The notes under the pieces are model-generated. The model was not told the origin of the DNA, made no database searches, and worked only from the letters and a program-made list of their open reading frames with translations. Shown one piece after another: positions 7,676 to 15,070 of a stretch of DNA of 26,078 bases (the first letter of the stretch is position 1; every line of letters begins with the position of its first letter). Source of the stretch: JAGWJU01 sp035533295 (GTDB lineage Bacteria; Elusimicrobiota; Elusimicrobia; UBA1565; UBA9628); contig DATLUA010000085.1 in NCBI GenBank assembly GCA_035533295.1, forward strand, positions 1 through 26,078, in the 5' to 3' direction. The translations under genes were made by a program, and so were the position numbers.

Positions 7676-7681
7676 TAGAAT
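7676..7681 (+). promoter_or_regulatory. Possible -10 element immediately upstream of batD
   Basis: TAGAAT lies in a short AT-rich island (TTAGAAAAATATAGAAT) in the 32-bp gap before batD, with only 6 nt to the ATG. No convincing -35 is present and no ribosome binding site is visible, so this may be an internal promoter giving a leaderless transcript. Confidence 0.25.
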
Positions 7682-7687
7682 AGCGCC

Positions 7688-9517
7688 ATGCGTGGAAAGA
7701 TATGGGCGGCCGGGTTGGCCGCGTTGCTGCTTGCGTCCGTTCCGGCCGCGCTGCGGGCGCAAATTTCAATCAACGCCCAGGTTGACCGCAGCCAAGTCGC
7801 CTTAAACGGGCAAATCACCCTGACCGTGGACGTCAGCGGCGCCTCCAGCTCTCTTCCCGAACCGCATATTCCGTCCCTGCCTGATTTCAGCGTCTACTCC
7901 TCCGGCAGAAGCCAAAGCATCTCCATCGTCAACGGCAAGATTTCCAGTTCCATCGACTACACCTACGTGCTGGTGCCGCGTTTCGTGGGCAAGGGCGTCA
8001 TTCCTCCCATCACGCTCAGCGACAACGGACGCACGGTCCGGACCAGCCCCATCGCCATCGAGGTCCTGCGTTCGGCCCCTGCCGCAGAGCCGCCGCGGAC
8101 CGCGCCGCCGCCTTCGGCGGCCCAGACCCAGGAAGTCCCCGGAGCGCCGGATTTCTTCGTCACCGCGCAGTTGGACAAGAAAAAAGTCTACGTCGACGAG
8201 CAGGCGACCTTGACCGTCAAGTTCTATAATTCCGCCGCGCTCGCTGGAAACCCGCAATACACGCCGCCGGATCTTTCCGGGTTCATGAAGGAGGATCTGC
8301 CTCCCATTCGCCGCGAAAGCGCCCAGTTCCGCGGCCGGATGTACGACGTGTCCGTGATCAAGACGGCGATTTTTCCGGAGCGCGACGGCCGCCTCGTCAT
8401 CGGGCCGGCGTCGGTGCGGTGCCCGGTGGCGGGACAGGGGATGGACCCGTTCTCCCCGAATTTCTTCAACCAGGTTTTCAACATGAACTTCGGCGCGGCG
8501 CAAATGAAGACGGTCTCCACCAACGCCTTGAAGCTGGCCGTGCTGCCCCTGCCCACCGCCGGGCAGCCGCAGAACTTCTCCGGAGCGGTCGGGCATTTCT
8601 CCATTTCCGACTCTCTTGATAAAAGTAAAACGCAGGTGGGGGGAGCGCTTAACCTGACCGTCACCGTCAAAGGGCAGGGAAATTTAAGGGCGATGAGCGA
8701 TTTGCAGATGCCCGCGCTGGCGAATTTCAGGACCTACGAAACGGTCAGTTCGCTTAATCTCGATAAGAAGAACGACATCGTGGAGGGATCCAAGGTCTAC
8801 AAAACCGTGCTCATCCCCAGAGTCTCGGGAACGCTGAGCATCCCGCCGATCGCGTTCGCCTATTTCGATCCGGCCCGCGGCGCCTACGAGACGATTCGAA
8901 CCAAGCCCCTCTCGGTCGGCGTCAAGCCGGGTCCCGCGAACCAAGCCGTGGGATTTGCTTCTCTCGGAGCCGCTTCCGCGCCCGGCCTAACCGAGATTTC
9001 CCAGGACATCCGCTACCTCAATACGAACCCGGAGCGCTCTCCCCTTGCCAGCCTGCTCCGCCGCCTCGGCCGCGGCGGGCCGCAAAACGCGCTTCCCTTT
9101 ATTTTCTTCGCCGCCTGCCTGCTGTGGCGCGGCGCCGAACGGCGCCGCCTGTCGGACCCCAAGCGCCTGCGCGCGCGCCAAGCCTGCAAAACGGCGCTGG
9201 CCCTCGTTGCGGAAGCCTCGCGCGAAGCCGAGCGCGACCCCAAAAAATCGGCGGACCTGATGAGCGAGGCGCTCTGCGGCTATCTCGCGGATAAAATCAG
9301 CGAGCCTCCCGCCGGCCTGACCTTGCGGCGGGCCCAAGAGCTTCTGCGCCTGCGCTATCCGAAGCTCAGCGCCGGGACGCTGTCTCGAATCAAGAATGCC
9401 TGGGAAGAACTCGATCTCCACCGCTTCGCTCCGGCCGCCCATCCCGGAGCGGGGAAAACCGGCGCTCCGGATTTGGCCGAACTGCTCAAGGCCGTGGAAA
9501 AGGAGCTGGGCGCATGA
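7688..9517 (+). CDS. batD: BatD-like oxygen-tolerance membrane protein
   Basis: The 609-residue protein has a signal peptide (residues 1-24, ending ALRAQ), a long beta-rich periplasmic region, a transmembrane helix (FIFFAACLLW, about 467-480) and a cytoplasmic helical tail rich in Arg/Lys. The mature N-terminus (ISINAQVDRSQVALNGQITLTVDVSG) is the diagnostic BatD opening, and the repeated KxxVYVDEQATLTVKFYN and KSKTQVGGALNLTVTVKGQGN strands are further Ig-like modules of the family. A proline-rich linker (about 132-150) separates the first two modules. BatD is the periplasmic scaffold of the Bat complex. The ATG is placed by the signal peptide; no strong ribosome binding site is seen. The stop overlaps the batE start (ATGA at 9514-9517). 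Confidence 0.9.
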   Translation: MRGKIWAAGLAALLLASVPAALRAQISINAQVDRSQVALNGQITLTVDVSGASSSLPEPHIPSLPDFSVYSSGRSQSISIVNGKISSSIDYTYVLVPRFVGKGVIPPITLSDNGRTVRTSPIAIEVLRSAPAAEPPRTAPPPSAAQTQEVPGAPDFFVTAQLDKKKVYVDEQATLTVKFYNSAALAGNPQYTPPDLSGFMKEDLPPIRRESAQFRGRMYDVSVIKTAIFPERDGRLVIGPASVRCPVAGQGMDPFSPNFFNQVFNMNFGAAQMKTVSTNALKLAVLPLPTAGQPQNFSGAVGHFSISDSLDKSKTQVGGALNLTVTVKGQGNLRAMSDLQMPALANFRTYETVSSLNLDKKNDIVEGSKVYKTVLIPRVSGTLSIPPIAFAYFDPARGAYETIRTKPLSVGVKPGPANQAVGFASLGAASAPGLTEISQDIRYLNTNPERSPLASLLRRLGRGGPQNALPFIFFAACLLWRGAERRRLSDPKRLRARQACKTALALVAEASREAERDPKKSADLMSEALCGYLADKISEPPAGLTLRRAQELLRLRYPKLSAGTLSRIKNAWEELDLHRFAPAAHPGAGKTGAPDLAELLKAVEKELGA

Positions 9518-10278
9518 GCAGATCCGCTCCATCCGTTCTTTCCGCCGCCTTCTGCTGCCTCGCTCTGGCCTTGACGGGAGCAAGCGCCGCGGCCTTCTCT
9601 CCCTCACCCGCGTTCAAGCAGGCGCAGAAGAACTACGATGCCGGCGATTACGCCGGCGCGGCCGAGGCCTTTTCCCAGCTTTCAGCCCAGAACCCGGAAA
9701 ACCCGGCCTATCTTTACAATCTCGGAGATTCTCTTTTCAAGCAAGGCCGGCTGGGGCCGGCCATCGCCGCGTATCAAAAAGCCTTCGATCTCGATCCGCG
9801 CGATTCCAACATCCGCTACAACCTCAACTTCGCGCTCAAGAAAGCCGGCGAGACGCTGGTTCCGCCTGGAGTGCCGCCGGTTCTCTTCGACGTCTTCTAT
9901 TGGTTCAGCCTGCCGGAACTCTCCGGGCTGCAATGGACTCTGTGCTGGCTGGCGCTCATCCTGTGCGGTTTCTGGATTCTGCTGCCCGACATCCGCGACA
10001 AGCTCAAGCCCTGGGCCGCCTCCGCTTTGGCCCTCTGGATTTTTTGGGGCGGGTGGTTTTTGGTGAGGAAAAGCCTCGAGCCCGCGCGCCTGGGCGTCAT
10101 CGTGAGCCCGTCGGCTGAAATCCGCAGCGGGCCGGGCGACGGCTTCAACGTCATCTTCACGGCTCCGGAGGGCCGCCGCGTGGAGATTCTGGCCCCGCAG
10201 GGCGACTGGCTCGAAATAGGCGTCTTGAAGGAAGGACTCCAGGGATGGATCAAATCCGACGCGGTGGAAGGCGTGTGA
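9514..10278 (+). CDS. batE: BatE-like TPR and SH3 protein
   Basis: The 254-residue protein has a signal peptide (about 1-26) and two to three TPR units (about 30-110; QAQKNYDAGDYAGAAEAFSQL, YLYNLGDSLFKQGRLGPAIAAYQKAF). Two membrane helices follow (about 144-165 and 169-187), then a C-terminal bacterial SH3-like domain (about 195-254; AEIRSGPGDGFNVIFTAPEG, ending GWIKSDAVE). TPR plus SH3 after BatD is the standard BatE layout. It probably binds partners in the periplasm, and the SH3 module may contact peptidoglycan or peptides. It closes the Bat operon; aspA starts 38 nt later. Confidence 0.87.
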   Translation: MSRSAPSVLSAAFCCLALALTGASAAAFSPSPAFKQAQKNYDAGDYAGAAEAFSQLSAQNPENPAYLYNLGDSLFKQGRLGPAIAAYQKAFDLDPRDSNIRYNLNFALKKAGETLVPPGVPPVLFDVFYWFSLPELSGLQWTLCWLALILCGFWILLPDIRDKLKPWAASALALWIFWGGWFLVRKSLEPARLGVIVSPSAEIRSGPGDGFNVIFTAPEGRRVEILAPQGDWLEIGVLKEGLQGWIKSDAVEGV

Positions 10279-10316
10279 AAACCAAAAAATCTCGGGTCAT
10301 GAGAGGTCAGGAACCA

Positions 10317-11723
10317 ATGGCGAAGCAAGAAACGCGCATCGAAAAAGATTCCCTTGGCGAAAAACGAGTGCCGGCGCGGGCGTATTACGGCATCCAAACC
10401 CTGCGAGCCTCCGAAAATTTTCCGGTCTCCGGCTTAAGGACCCACCCCGCCCTGATCCGCGCCTACGCCTCCGTCAAGAAAGCCTGCGCCATGGCCAACG
10501 GCGAGCTGGGCGCGCTCGCCAAGGATAAGGCCGAGGCGATTGTGAAAGCCTGCAACGAGGTCTTGGACGGCCGCTGGGACGCGGAGTTCATCGTGGACGT
10601 CTACCAAGCCGGCGCGGGAACCTCCTTCAACATGAACGCCAACGAGGTCATCGCCAACCGGGCCGCGGAGATTCTGGGGAGCCCCCGGGGGGAATACAAG
10701 GCCATCCATCCCAACGATCACGTCAACATGGCCCAGTCGACCAACGACACGTTTCCGACCGCGACCCACGCGGCCGTGCTCATGGAAATCCGCAAGCTCC
10801 TGCCGATATTGGACTCCCTGGTCGAAACCTTCGAGCAAAAAGCCGAGGAGTTCTCCGCCGTCATCAAGTCCGCGCGCACGCACCTGCAGGACGCCGTGCC
10901 CATCACGTTGGGCCAGGAGTTCGCGGCCTACGCCCAGGCGCTCGCGGCCTGCCGCGAGGAGATTTCCCGCCGCTCCGATCTTCTGCGCCATGTCGCCTTG
11001 GGGGGAAACGCCGCCGGCACGGGCATCAACAGCGCGCCGGGCTTTCGGGAAAAAGCCGTCAAGCACCTGGGGCAAATCACCAATTTGCCGCTTAAAGTCG
11101 CGCGCGACCCGCGCATGGCGCTGCAAAGCCACCAGCCGCTGGCCGCGGTCTCAAGCGCCTTGAAGGAACTGGCCTGGGAGCTCATCCGCATTTCCAACGA
11201 CCTGCGGCTTATGTGCTCGGGACCCATCACCGGATTCGCCGAAATCACGCTGCCCGCCGTGCAGCCCGGCTCCTCCATCATGCCGGGCAAGATCAACCCG
11301 TCCATGATCGAATGCCTCAACATGATCGCTTTCCAAATTATCGGCCGGGACTTGGCCGTAGGCTTGTGCGCCCAGGCCGGCCAGATGGATTTGAACGTCA
11401 TGACGCCTCTGGTCGCCTACGATTTGCTTGATTCCATCCGCCTGCTCGTCAATTACTTGCCCGTCGTGGACCAGCGCTGCATCCGGGGCATTTCGGCGGA
11501 CGCGCAAAAATGCGGTTCCTACTTCGAGCGAAGCCCGTCCTTGGCGACGCTCTTGAACCCCAAAATCGGCTACGCCAAGGCGGCGGAGGTTTTTAAAGAG
11601 GCGGTCAAGCGCAAGACCACCGTCGGCGCCGTGGTTTTGGAGAAAAAAATTCTTTCCAAAAGGGAGCTTGGGGATTTGTTCGATCCGAAGGCAGTGACCG
11701 GCGCGCTGGACGGCAAACCGTAA
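10317..11723 (+). CDS. aspA: Aspartate ammonia-lyase
   Basis: The enzyme converts L-aspartate to fumarate and ammonia in the cytosol. The 468-residue length is close to known AspA proteins (about 470-480). Landmarks are TRIEKDSLGEKRVPARAYYG (6-24), GAGTSFNMNANE (99-110), HPNDHVNMAQSTNDTFPT (131-148) and the superfamily signature GSSIMPGKINP (318-328) with the catalytic-loop serine. The N-terminal motif and the AGQMDLNVM segment favour AspA over class II fumarase, though the two families are close. I chose ATG 10317 over an in-frame ATG at 10245, which would overlap batE; AGAGG at 10302-10306 lies upstream. It may be read through from the Bat operon. Confidence 0.9.
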   Translation: MAKQETRIEKDSLGEKRVPARAYYGIQTLRASENFPVSGLRTHPALIRAYASVKKACAMANGELGALAKDKAEAIVKACNEVLDGRWDAEFIVDVYQAGAGTSFNMNANEVIANRAAEILGSPRGEYKAIHPNDHVNMAQSTNDTFPTATHAAVLMEIRKLLPILDSLVETFEQKAEEFSAVIKSARTHLQDAVPITLGQEFAAYAQALAACREEISRRSDLLRHVALGGNAAGTGINSAPGFREKAVKHLGQITNLPLKVARDPRMALQSHQPLAAVSSALKELAWELIRISNDLRLMCSGPITGFAEITLPAVQPGSSIMPGKINPSMIECLNMIAFQIIGRDLAVGLCAQAGQMDLNVMTPLVAYDLLDSIRLLVNYLPVVDQRCIRGISADAQKCGSYFERSPSLATLLNPKIGYAKAAEVFKEAVKRKTTVGAVVLEKKILSKRELGDLFDPKAVTGALDGKP

Positions 11724-11768
11724 GCACGCGCCCTCAAGCCGCGAATCCGCATCAACTGGAGATATAAA

Positions 11769-12014
11769 ATGCCCGAACCTAAAATCGCTCAGAAAGCGCC
11801 CTACATCAAGAAAGAGGAGCCCGGCGCCAAGTTTTGGTGCGCCTGCGGACAATCCCAGAATCAGCCCTACTGCGACGGCTCCCATTCCCGGCTCAACACC
11901 GGAATGACGCCCATCCGCGTGGAGATCGCCGAAGCCAAGACCGTCGCTTGGTGCGGCTGCAAGCATTCGGCCAAGAAGCCTTTCTGCGACGGCACGCACG
12001 CGAAGCTGGGGTAG
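11769..12014 (+). CDS. Double-CDGSH iron-sulfur domain protein
   Basis: This 81-residue protein is two tandem CDGSH (mitoNEET-like) zinc-finger-type iron-sulfur motifs. The first is Cys-Ala-Cys-Gly followed by PYCDGSH (about residues 24-39); the second is Cys-Gly-Cys-Lys followed by PFCDGTH (about 62-77). Each C-X-C...C-D-G-(S/T)-H set supplies the 3-Cys-1-His ligands of a redox-active [2Fe-2S] cluster. The protein is soluble with no signal peptide. Such small proteins act in iron-sulfur or redox homeostasis; the exact partner is unknown. CTGGAG (11756-11761) lies 7 nt before the ATG. It follows aspA by 45 nt and is the last + strand gene before the convergent glycosyltransferase. Confidence 0.9.
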   Translation: MPEPKIAQKAPYIKKEEPGAKFWCACGQSQNQPYCDGSHSRLNTGMTPIRVEIAEAKTVAWCGCKHSAKKPFCDGTHAKLG

Positions 12015-12044
12015 CAAACGCAGCAGCGAGTCTCGGCGCGAAGT

Positions 12045-13227
12045 TTAAAGAGCCCTGAGGCTGACAAGCTGAAGCGCGAGCTCTCCTAAAATCAGGAGCG
12101 CTGCGAGGGCCGGCTGGAGCTTCTTCGGCGCGCGGCGCCACAATTCCGCGGCGCCCAGCGCGAACATCATGGCGATAGGGGCGAGCGCCGGGAAGAGATA
12201 GCGTCCCTGCGGCTGGCGCGCGTGCAGGAACCCCTGATAAAACGTCTGGGCGAAAGCCAAGACGGCGGCGGAAAGCATCAGGAGCATGCCGGGCCTGCGC
12301 AGGTCCTCAAGATGAGCGCGCGCCCAGAGAAAAAATCCCGCGGCGGGCCGCGAGCGTCGCGCACGCCAAGAGGACATACGCCGGCCGCGGAAGCGGAGAG
12401 GCCATCCAGGCGAAAAGGCCCCAGAAGCTCTCGAAGAGTTTTACGCTCCAAAAGCCGAGTTCTCTCCAATGCATCGCGGATTCGCGGAACATCGCGTGCT
12501 CGCCCGCGAGGTCGCCGTAAAGCCGGTAATTGCGCCACAGCGGCCAGCCGCCCGCGAGCGCCCCGAGGACGGCGACGGCCGCCGCGCGCCACAAAGTTTT
12601 TTGCGTCTGCCTGCGGCCGCTCCAGGCATAGGTGAAAATGGCCGCCGCGGCGCAGCACGCGGTCGTGAGCTTGGCCAGCAGTCCCAATCCTATCGCAAGC
12701 CCCTCGAAAACGATATGTCGGCTGGAATCGGGCCTCTCTAAAATCCCGAGGCCTCCATAAAGCGCCGCCGTGGCCAAGAGATTGGCCAGCGGATCGTTGC
12801 TCACGCTGGCGCCGATGAAAAGATACTGCGGCAAAAAGGCCGCGAACGCGGCGCCCAGAAGCGCCGTTTTCTCCCCGCATAATCGGCGGATGAGCATAAA
12901 AATCAGCCAAACGTTCAGAACGGCATAAAGAAGATTCTGGGCCCTCAGCGCGCGCACGCAATCCGGCAAGGCCTTGCGCTGCGTGAGGCGATAGAGCGGG
13001 AGAGCGGTCAGATAATAGAGCGGGGGTTGGATGGCCTCGCTGAATAGGCGCTGGCCGGAGGCCTCGGGCAGATGTCCTCTCCGGGATAGAAAAGCGACGT
13101 AGGCGAAATGATAGGGCTCGTCGGGCGCGTTAAAGACGGCGGTTTTTCTCAAATAGAGAAAACCCAAAACGGATTGCGCAAGGACGATTGCGCTCAGCCA
13201 AGCAGCGGCCGGAAATTTCCGCGCCAT
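12045..13227 (-). pseudogene. GT-C/GT39-like membrane glycosyltransferase, frameshifted
   Basis: From ATG 13227 the - strand encodes a polytopic protein opening with a hydrophobic helix, then NAPDEPYHFAYVAFL. This is the acidic PDE motif of GT-C (PMT/ArnT-like) transferases, which use polyprenyl-phosphate sugars. QPPLYYLTALPLYRL follows. Reading runs for 306 residues to a TGA at 12307-12309. The family's C-terminus (FFLWARAHLEDLRR, then FLHARQPQGRYLFPALAPI, and more helices) is in the neighbouring frame down to TAA 12045. The frames join if one base is removed near 12330-12340, where the - strand reads GGG followed by ATTTTTT, an indel-prone run. The restored protein would be about 393 residues. 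It is either decayed or a base-call error. Its start lies 10 nt after TATAGT on the - strand, diverging from the Fur-family gene. Confidence 0.75.
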
Positions 13228-13252
13228 GAACCAGCCTACTATACCAATTTTG

Positions 13253-13276
13253 ATTTTCGGCCCGTAAGCGGAAAAT
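13253..13276. promoter_or_regulatory. Inverted repeat in the Fur-family gene promoter (candidate operator)
   Basis: Arms ATTTTCGGC (13253-13261) and GCGGAAAAT (13268-13276) pair at 8 of 9 positions around a 6-nt centre. The repeat ends 2 nt before the TACAAT -10 and covers the -35 position of the Fur-family gene. It is also upstream of the divergent glycosyltransferase. An AT-flanked dyad of this size fits a Fur/Zur/PerR-type box, probably autoregulatory. Confidence 0.5.
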
Positions 13277-13278
13277 AG

Positions 13279-13284
13279 TACAAT
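13279..13284 (+). promoter_or_regulatory. -10 element of the Fur-family gene
   Basis: TACAAT matches consensus at 5 of 6 positions and lies 6 nt before GTG 13291. Transcription would start at or within a base or two of the start codon, implying a leaderless mRNA. No good -35 hexamer is visible; the corresponding bases belong to the inverted repeat. Confidence 0.4.
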
Positions 13285-13290
13285 CCGACC

Positions 13291-13767
13291 GTGAAGGAAA
13301 TCGACCATTTCCCGGCCAAGAGCGGCGGGCAGAGAGACTACGCGGGCCGGGTCTACGAGGTCTTCCGCAAGCACTTGGCGCAAAGCGGCCTGCGGCTGAC
13401 CTCCCAGCGCCGGCGCATCCTCGATTTCCTGCTCCAAAGCGACCGGCACCTGGGACAAGAGGACATCTCCCGGGCGATGCGCCCCCATGGCCTCGGCCGG
13501 GCCACCGTTTTCCGCACGCTCAAGATGCTCGAGGAATGCGGCCTGGTCAACCACGTCTCGGACGAGGCCGGCCGGCGCCGTTTCGAGGTGAACCTCGAGC
13601 GCCCGCACCACGACCACCTCATCTGCGTCTCCTGCGGCCGCATCCAGGAAATGCGCTGGCCCAAGCTTGAAAAAATCCAGGAAGACACCTGCCGCAAGTT
13701 CGGCTTCACCCCGCAGTGGCACCGCCACGAGATTTTCGGCCGCTGCAGGGCCTGCCAAAAAACTTGA
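13291..13767 (+). CDS. Fur-family metal- or peroxide-responsive transcriptional regulator
   Basis: The 158-residue protein has the Fur winged-helix domain (about residues 20-98: GLRLTSQRRRILDFLLQSDRHLGQEDISRAM, then ATVFRTLKMLEECGLVNHV) and a metal-binding dimerisation domain (about 100-158). The HHDH motif (106-109) provides sensing ligands. Two CxxC pairs, C112/C115 and C152/C155, form the structural zinc site. The N-terminus is about 15 residues longer than in many family members. Whether it senses iron, zinc or peroxide cannot be settled by sequence. It starts at GTG with no Shine-Dalgarno sequence behind a -10 and an operator-like dyad. Its TGA overlaps the TTG start of the next gene, an ion permease, which is therefore a likely coregulated target. 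Confidence 0.9.
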   Translation: MKEIDHFPAKSGGQRDYAGRVYEVFRKHLAQSGLRLTSQRRRILDFLLQSDRHLGQEDISRAMRPHGLGRATVFRTLKMLEECGLVNHVSDEAGRRRFEVNLERPHHDHLICVSCGRIQEMRWPKLEKIQEDTCRKFGFTPQWHRHEIFGRCRACQKT

Positions 13768-15038
13768 GCCCGGCCTTGGCGGCCGTCCATCTGCGTTGGC
13801 TCTTCATCGCGATTTTCGCGTGCGCCTACATCCTCATCGCGGTGGAAAGCGGCTTGGGCGGCCACATCAACCGCGCGTCCGCCGCGTTTTGCGGCGCCGT
13901 GGCCATGGTGTTCTTCGGCGCGGTGAGCCTCGATCAGGCTTATCTGTGCGTGGACTGGAACACCATCTTGTTCCTGCTGGGCATCATGATCCTGGTCGCG
14001 CACTTTCAAATCTCCGGATTTTTCGAATGGGTCGCCTCGCGCACGGCCGCGCTGGCGCGCACGCGCGCCGAGCTCCTGGTCTTTCTCGTCTTCGTCTCCG
14101 GAATTCTCTCCGCCTTTTTCGTCAACGACACCATCTGCCTGGTTTTCGCGCCCGTCGTGCTCGAAGTCGCGGACCGGCTGGATTTGCCCAGCATCCCTTA
14201 TCTCACGGCTCTGGTGACCGCCGCCAACATCGGCTCGGTCATGTCGGTGACGGGAAACCCGCAAAACGCCTTCATCGGCATCACCGCGCATTTCTCCTTC
14301 TTCGATTTCCTGGTCCGCATGGCGCCGATTTCGCTCATCGGACTCTCTCTGGACGCGCTCATTCTGGCTTTCATGTTCCGCAAAAATCTCTTCGGCTTCC
14401 CCGATCTTCCTCATGCGGCCAGAAAAATCAAAGCGCCTCTCGATAAGGCGCTGCTGGCCAAGTGCGCCGTCGCCTCCGCCGTTCTTCTCGCCTTATGGGC
14501 CGCCGGATTTTCCTTCCCGCTGGCCGCGGCGGCCGTTGGAGCCCTTATCCTGATCGTGGGCCGCGTCAAAACCGAGCAAATCCACGCCCAAGTGGATTGG
14601 GAGCTGCTGCTCTTCTTCGCCTCGCTTTTTATCCTCATCCAAGGCTTCGAAGCCTCGGGCGCCACGGCTGTTCTTTTGCGGCTGGTGACACCCGCGCTTA
14701 AAGGCTCGGCCGGCGCGCGCCTCTTGGCGACCGGCGGCGCCATGCTCGTCCTTTCCAATCTCGTCAGCAACGTCCCGGCGGTGATCCTAGCCCACCCCGT
14801 CATCCAAGCGGCCGCGCGCAGCCGGATATTGTGGCTCGCGGTCGCGGCGTCAAGCACTTTGGCCGGCAACTTGACTCCCATCGGCTCCATGGCCAACCTC
14901 ATCGTGCTTGAGCGGGCGGGGGGAAAAGCCGCCATCGGCTTTTGGCGCTTCATCCGCGTGGGAGCGCTCGTGACCGCGGCGACCCTCCTGGCCGCGCTGG
15001 CCGTTCTCGCCCTGGAAAGCCGCCTGGGTATGATATAA
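13764..15038 (+). CDS. ArsB/NhaD-type ion permease (CitMHS/IT superfamily)
   Basis: The 424-residue inner-membrane transporter has about 10-11 hydrophobic helices. Family landmarks are the DWNTILFLLGIMILVAHFQISGFFEW stretch, the first re-entrant segment VNDTICLVFAPVVL, ANIGSVMSVTGNPQN, and the second inverted-repeat counterpart SNVPAVILAHPV with LAGNLTPIGSMANLIVLE. The family includes arsenite exporters, Na+/H+ antiporters and dicarboxylate carriers; the substrate here is unknown. I chose TTG 13764, which overlaps the Fur-family TGA (TTGA), because it puts a short tail before the first helix; other in-frame starts are possible. Coupling to a Fur-family regulator suggests a metal-linked or stress-linked substrate (inference). 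The last codons contain the promoter of miaB. Confidence 0.85.
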   Translation: MSPALAAVHLRWLFIAIFACAYILIAVESGLGGHINRASAAFCGAVAMVFFGAVSLDQAYLCVDWNTILFLLGIMILVAHFQISGFFEWVASRTAALARTRAELLVFLVFVSGILSAFFVNDTICLVFAPVVLEVADRLDLPSIPYLTALVTAANIGSVMSVTGNPQNAFIGITAHFSFFDFLVRMAPISLIGLSLDALILAFMFRKNLFGFPDLPHAARKIKAPLDKALLAKCAVASAVLLALWAAGFSFPLAAAAVGALILIVGRVKTEQIHAQVDWELLLFFASLFILIQGFEASGATAVLLRLVTPALKGSAGARLLATGGAMLVLSNLVSNVPAVILAHPVIQAAARSRILWLAVAASSTLAGNLTPIGSMANLIVLERAGGKAAIGFWRFIRVGALVTAATLLAALAVLALESRLGMI

Positions 15039-15039
15039 T
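15031..15039 (+). promoter_or_regulatory. Extended -10 promoter of the miaB-miaA-hflX cluster
   Basis: TGATATAAT (15031-15039) is a TGn-extended, perfect TATAAT overlapping the permease stop codon (TAA 15036-15038). MiaB starts at ATG 15071, giving a leader of about 25 nt. Extended -10 promoters do not need a strong -35, and none is obvious. Confidence 0.5.
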
Positions 15040-15070
15040 CGACGAAACGGCCCGTCGAGAAACTCGATTC

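Noticed and set aside
13353..14414. Long - strand open frame opposite the Fur-family gene and the permease
   Set aside because: Low-complexity Glu/Arg/His composition typical of an antisense shadow; both + strand genes carry clear family motifs.
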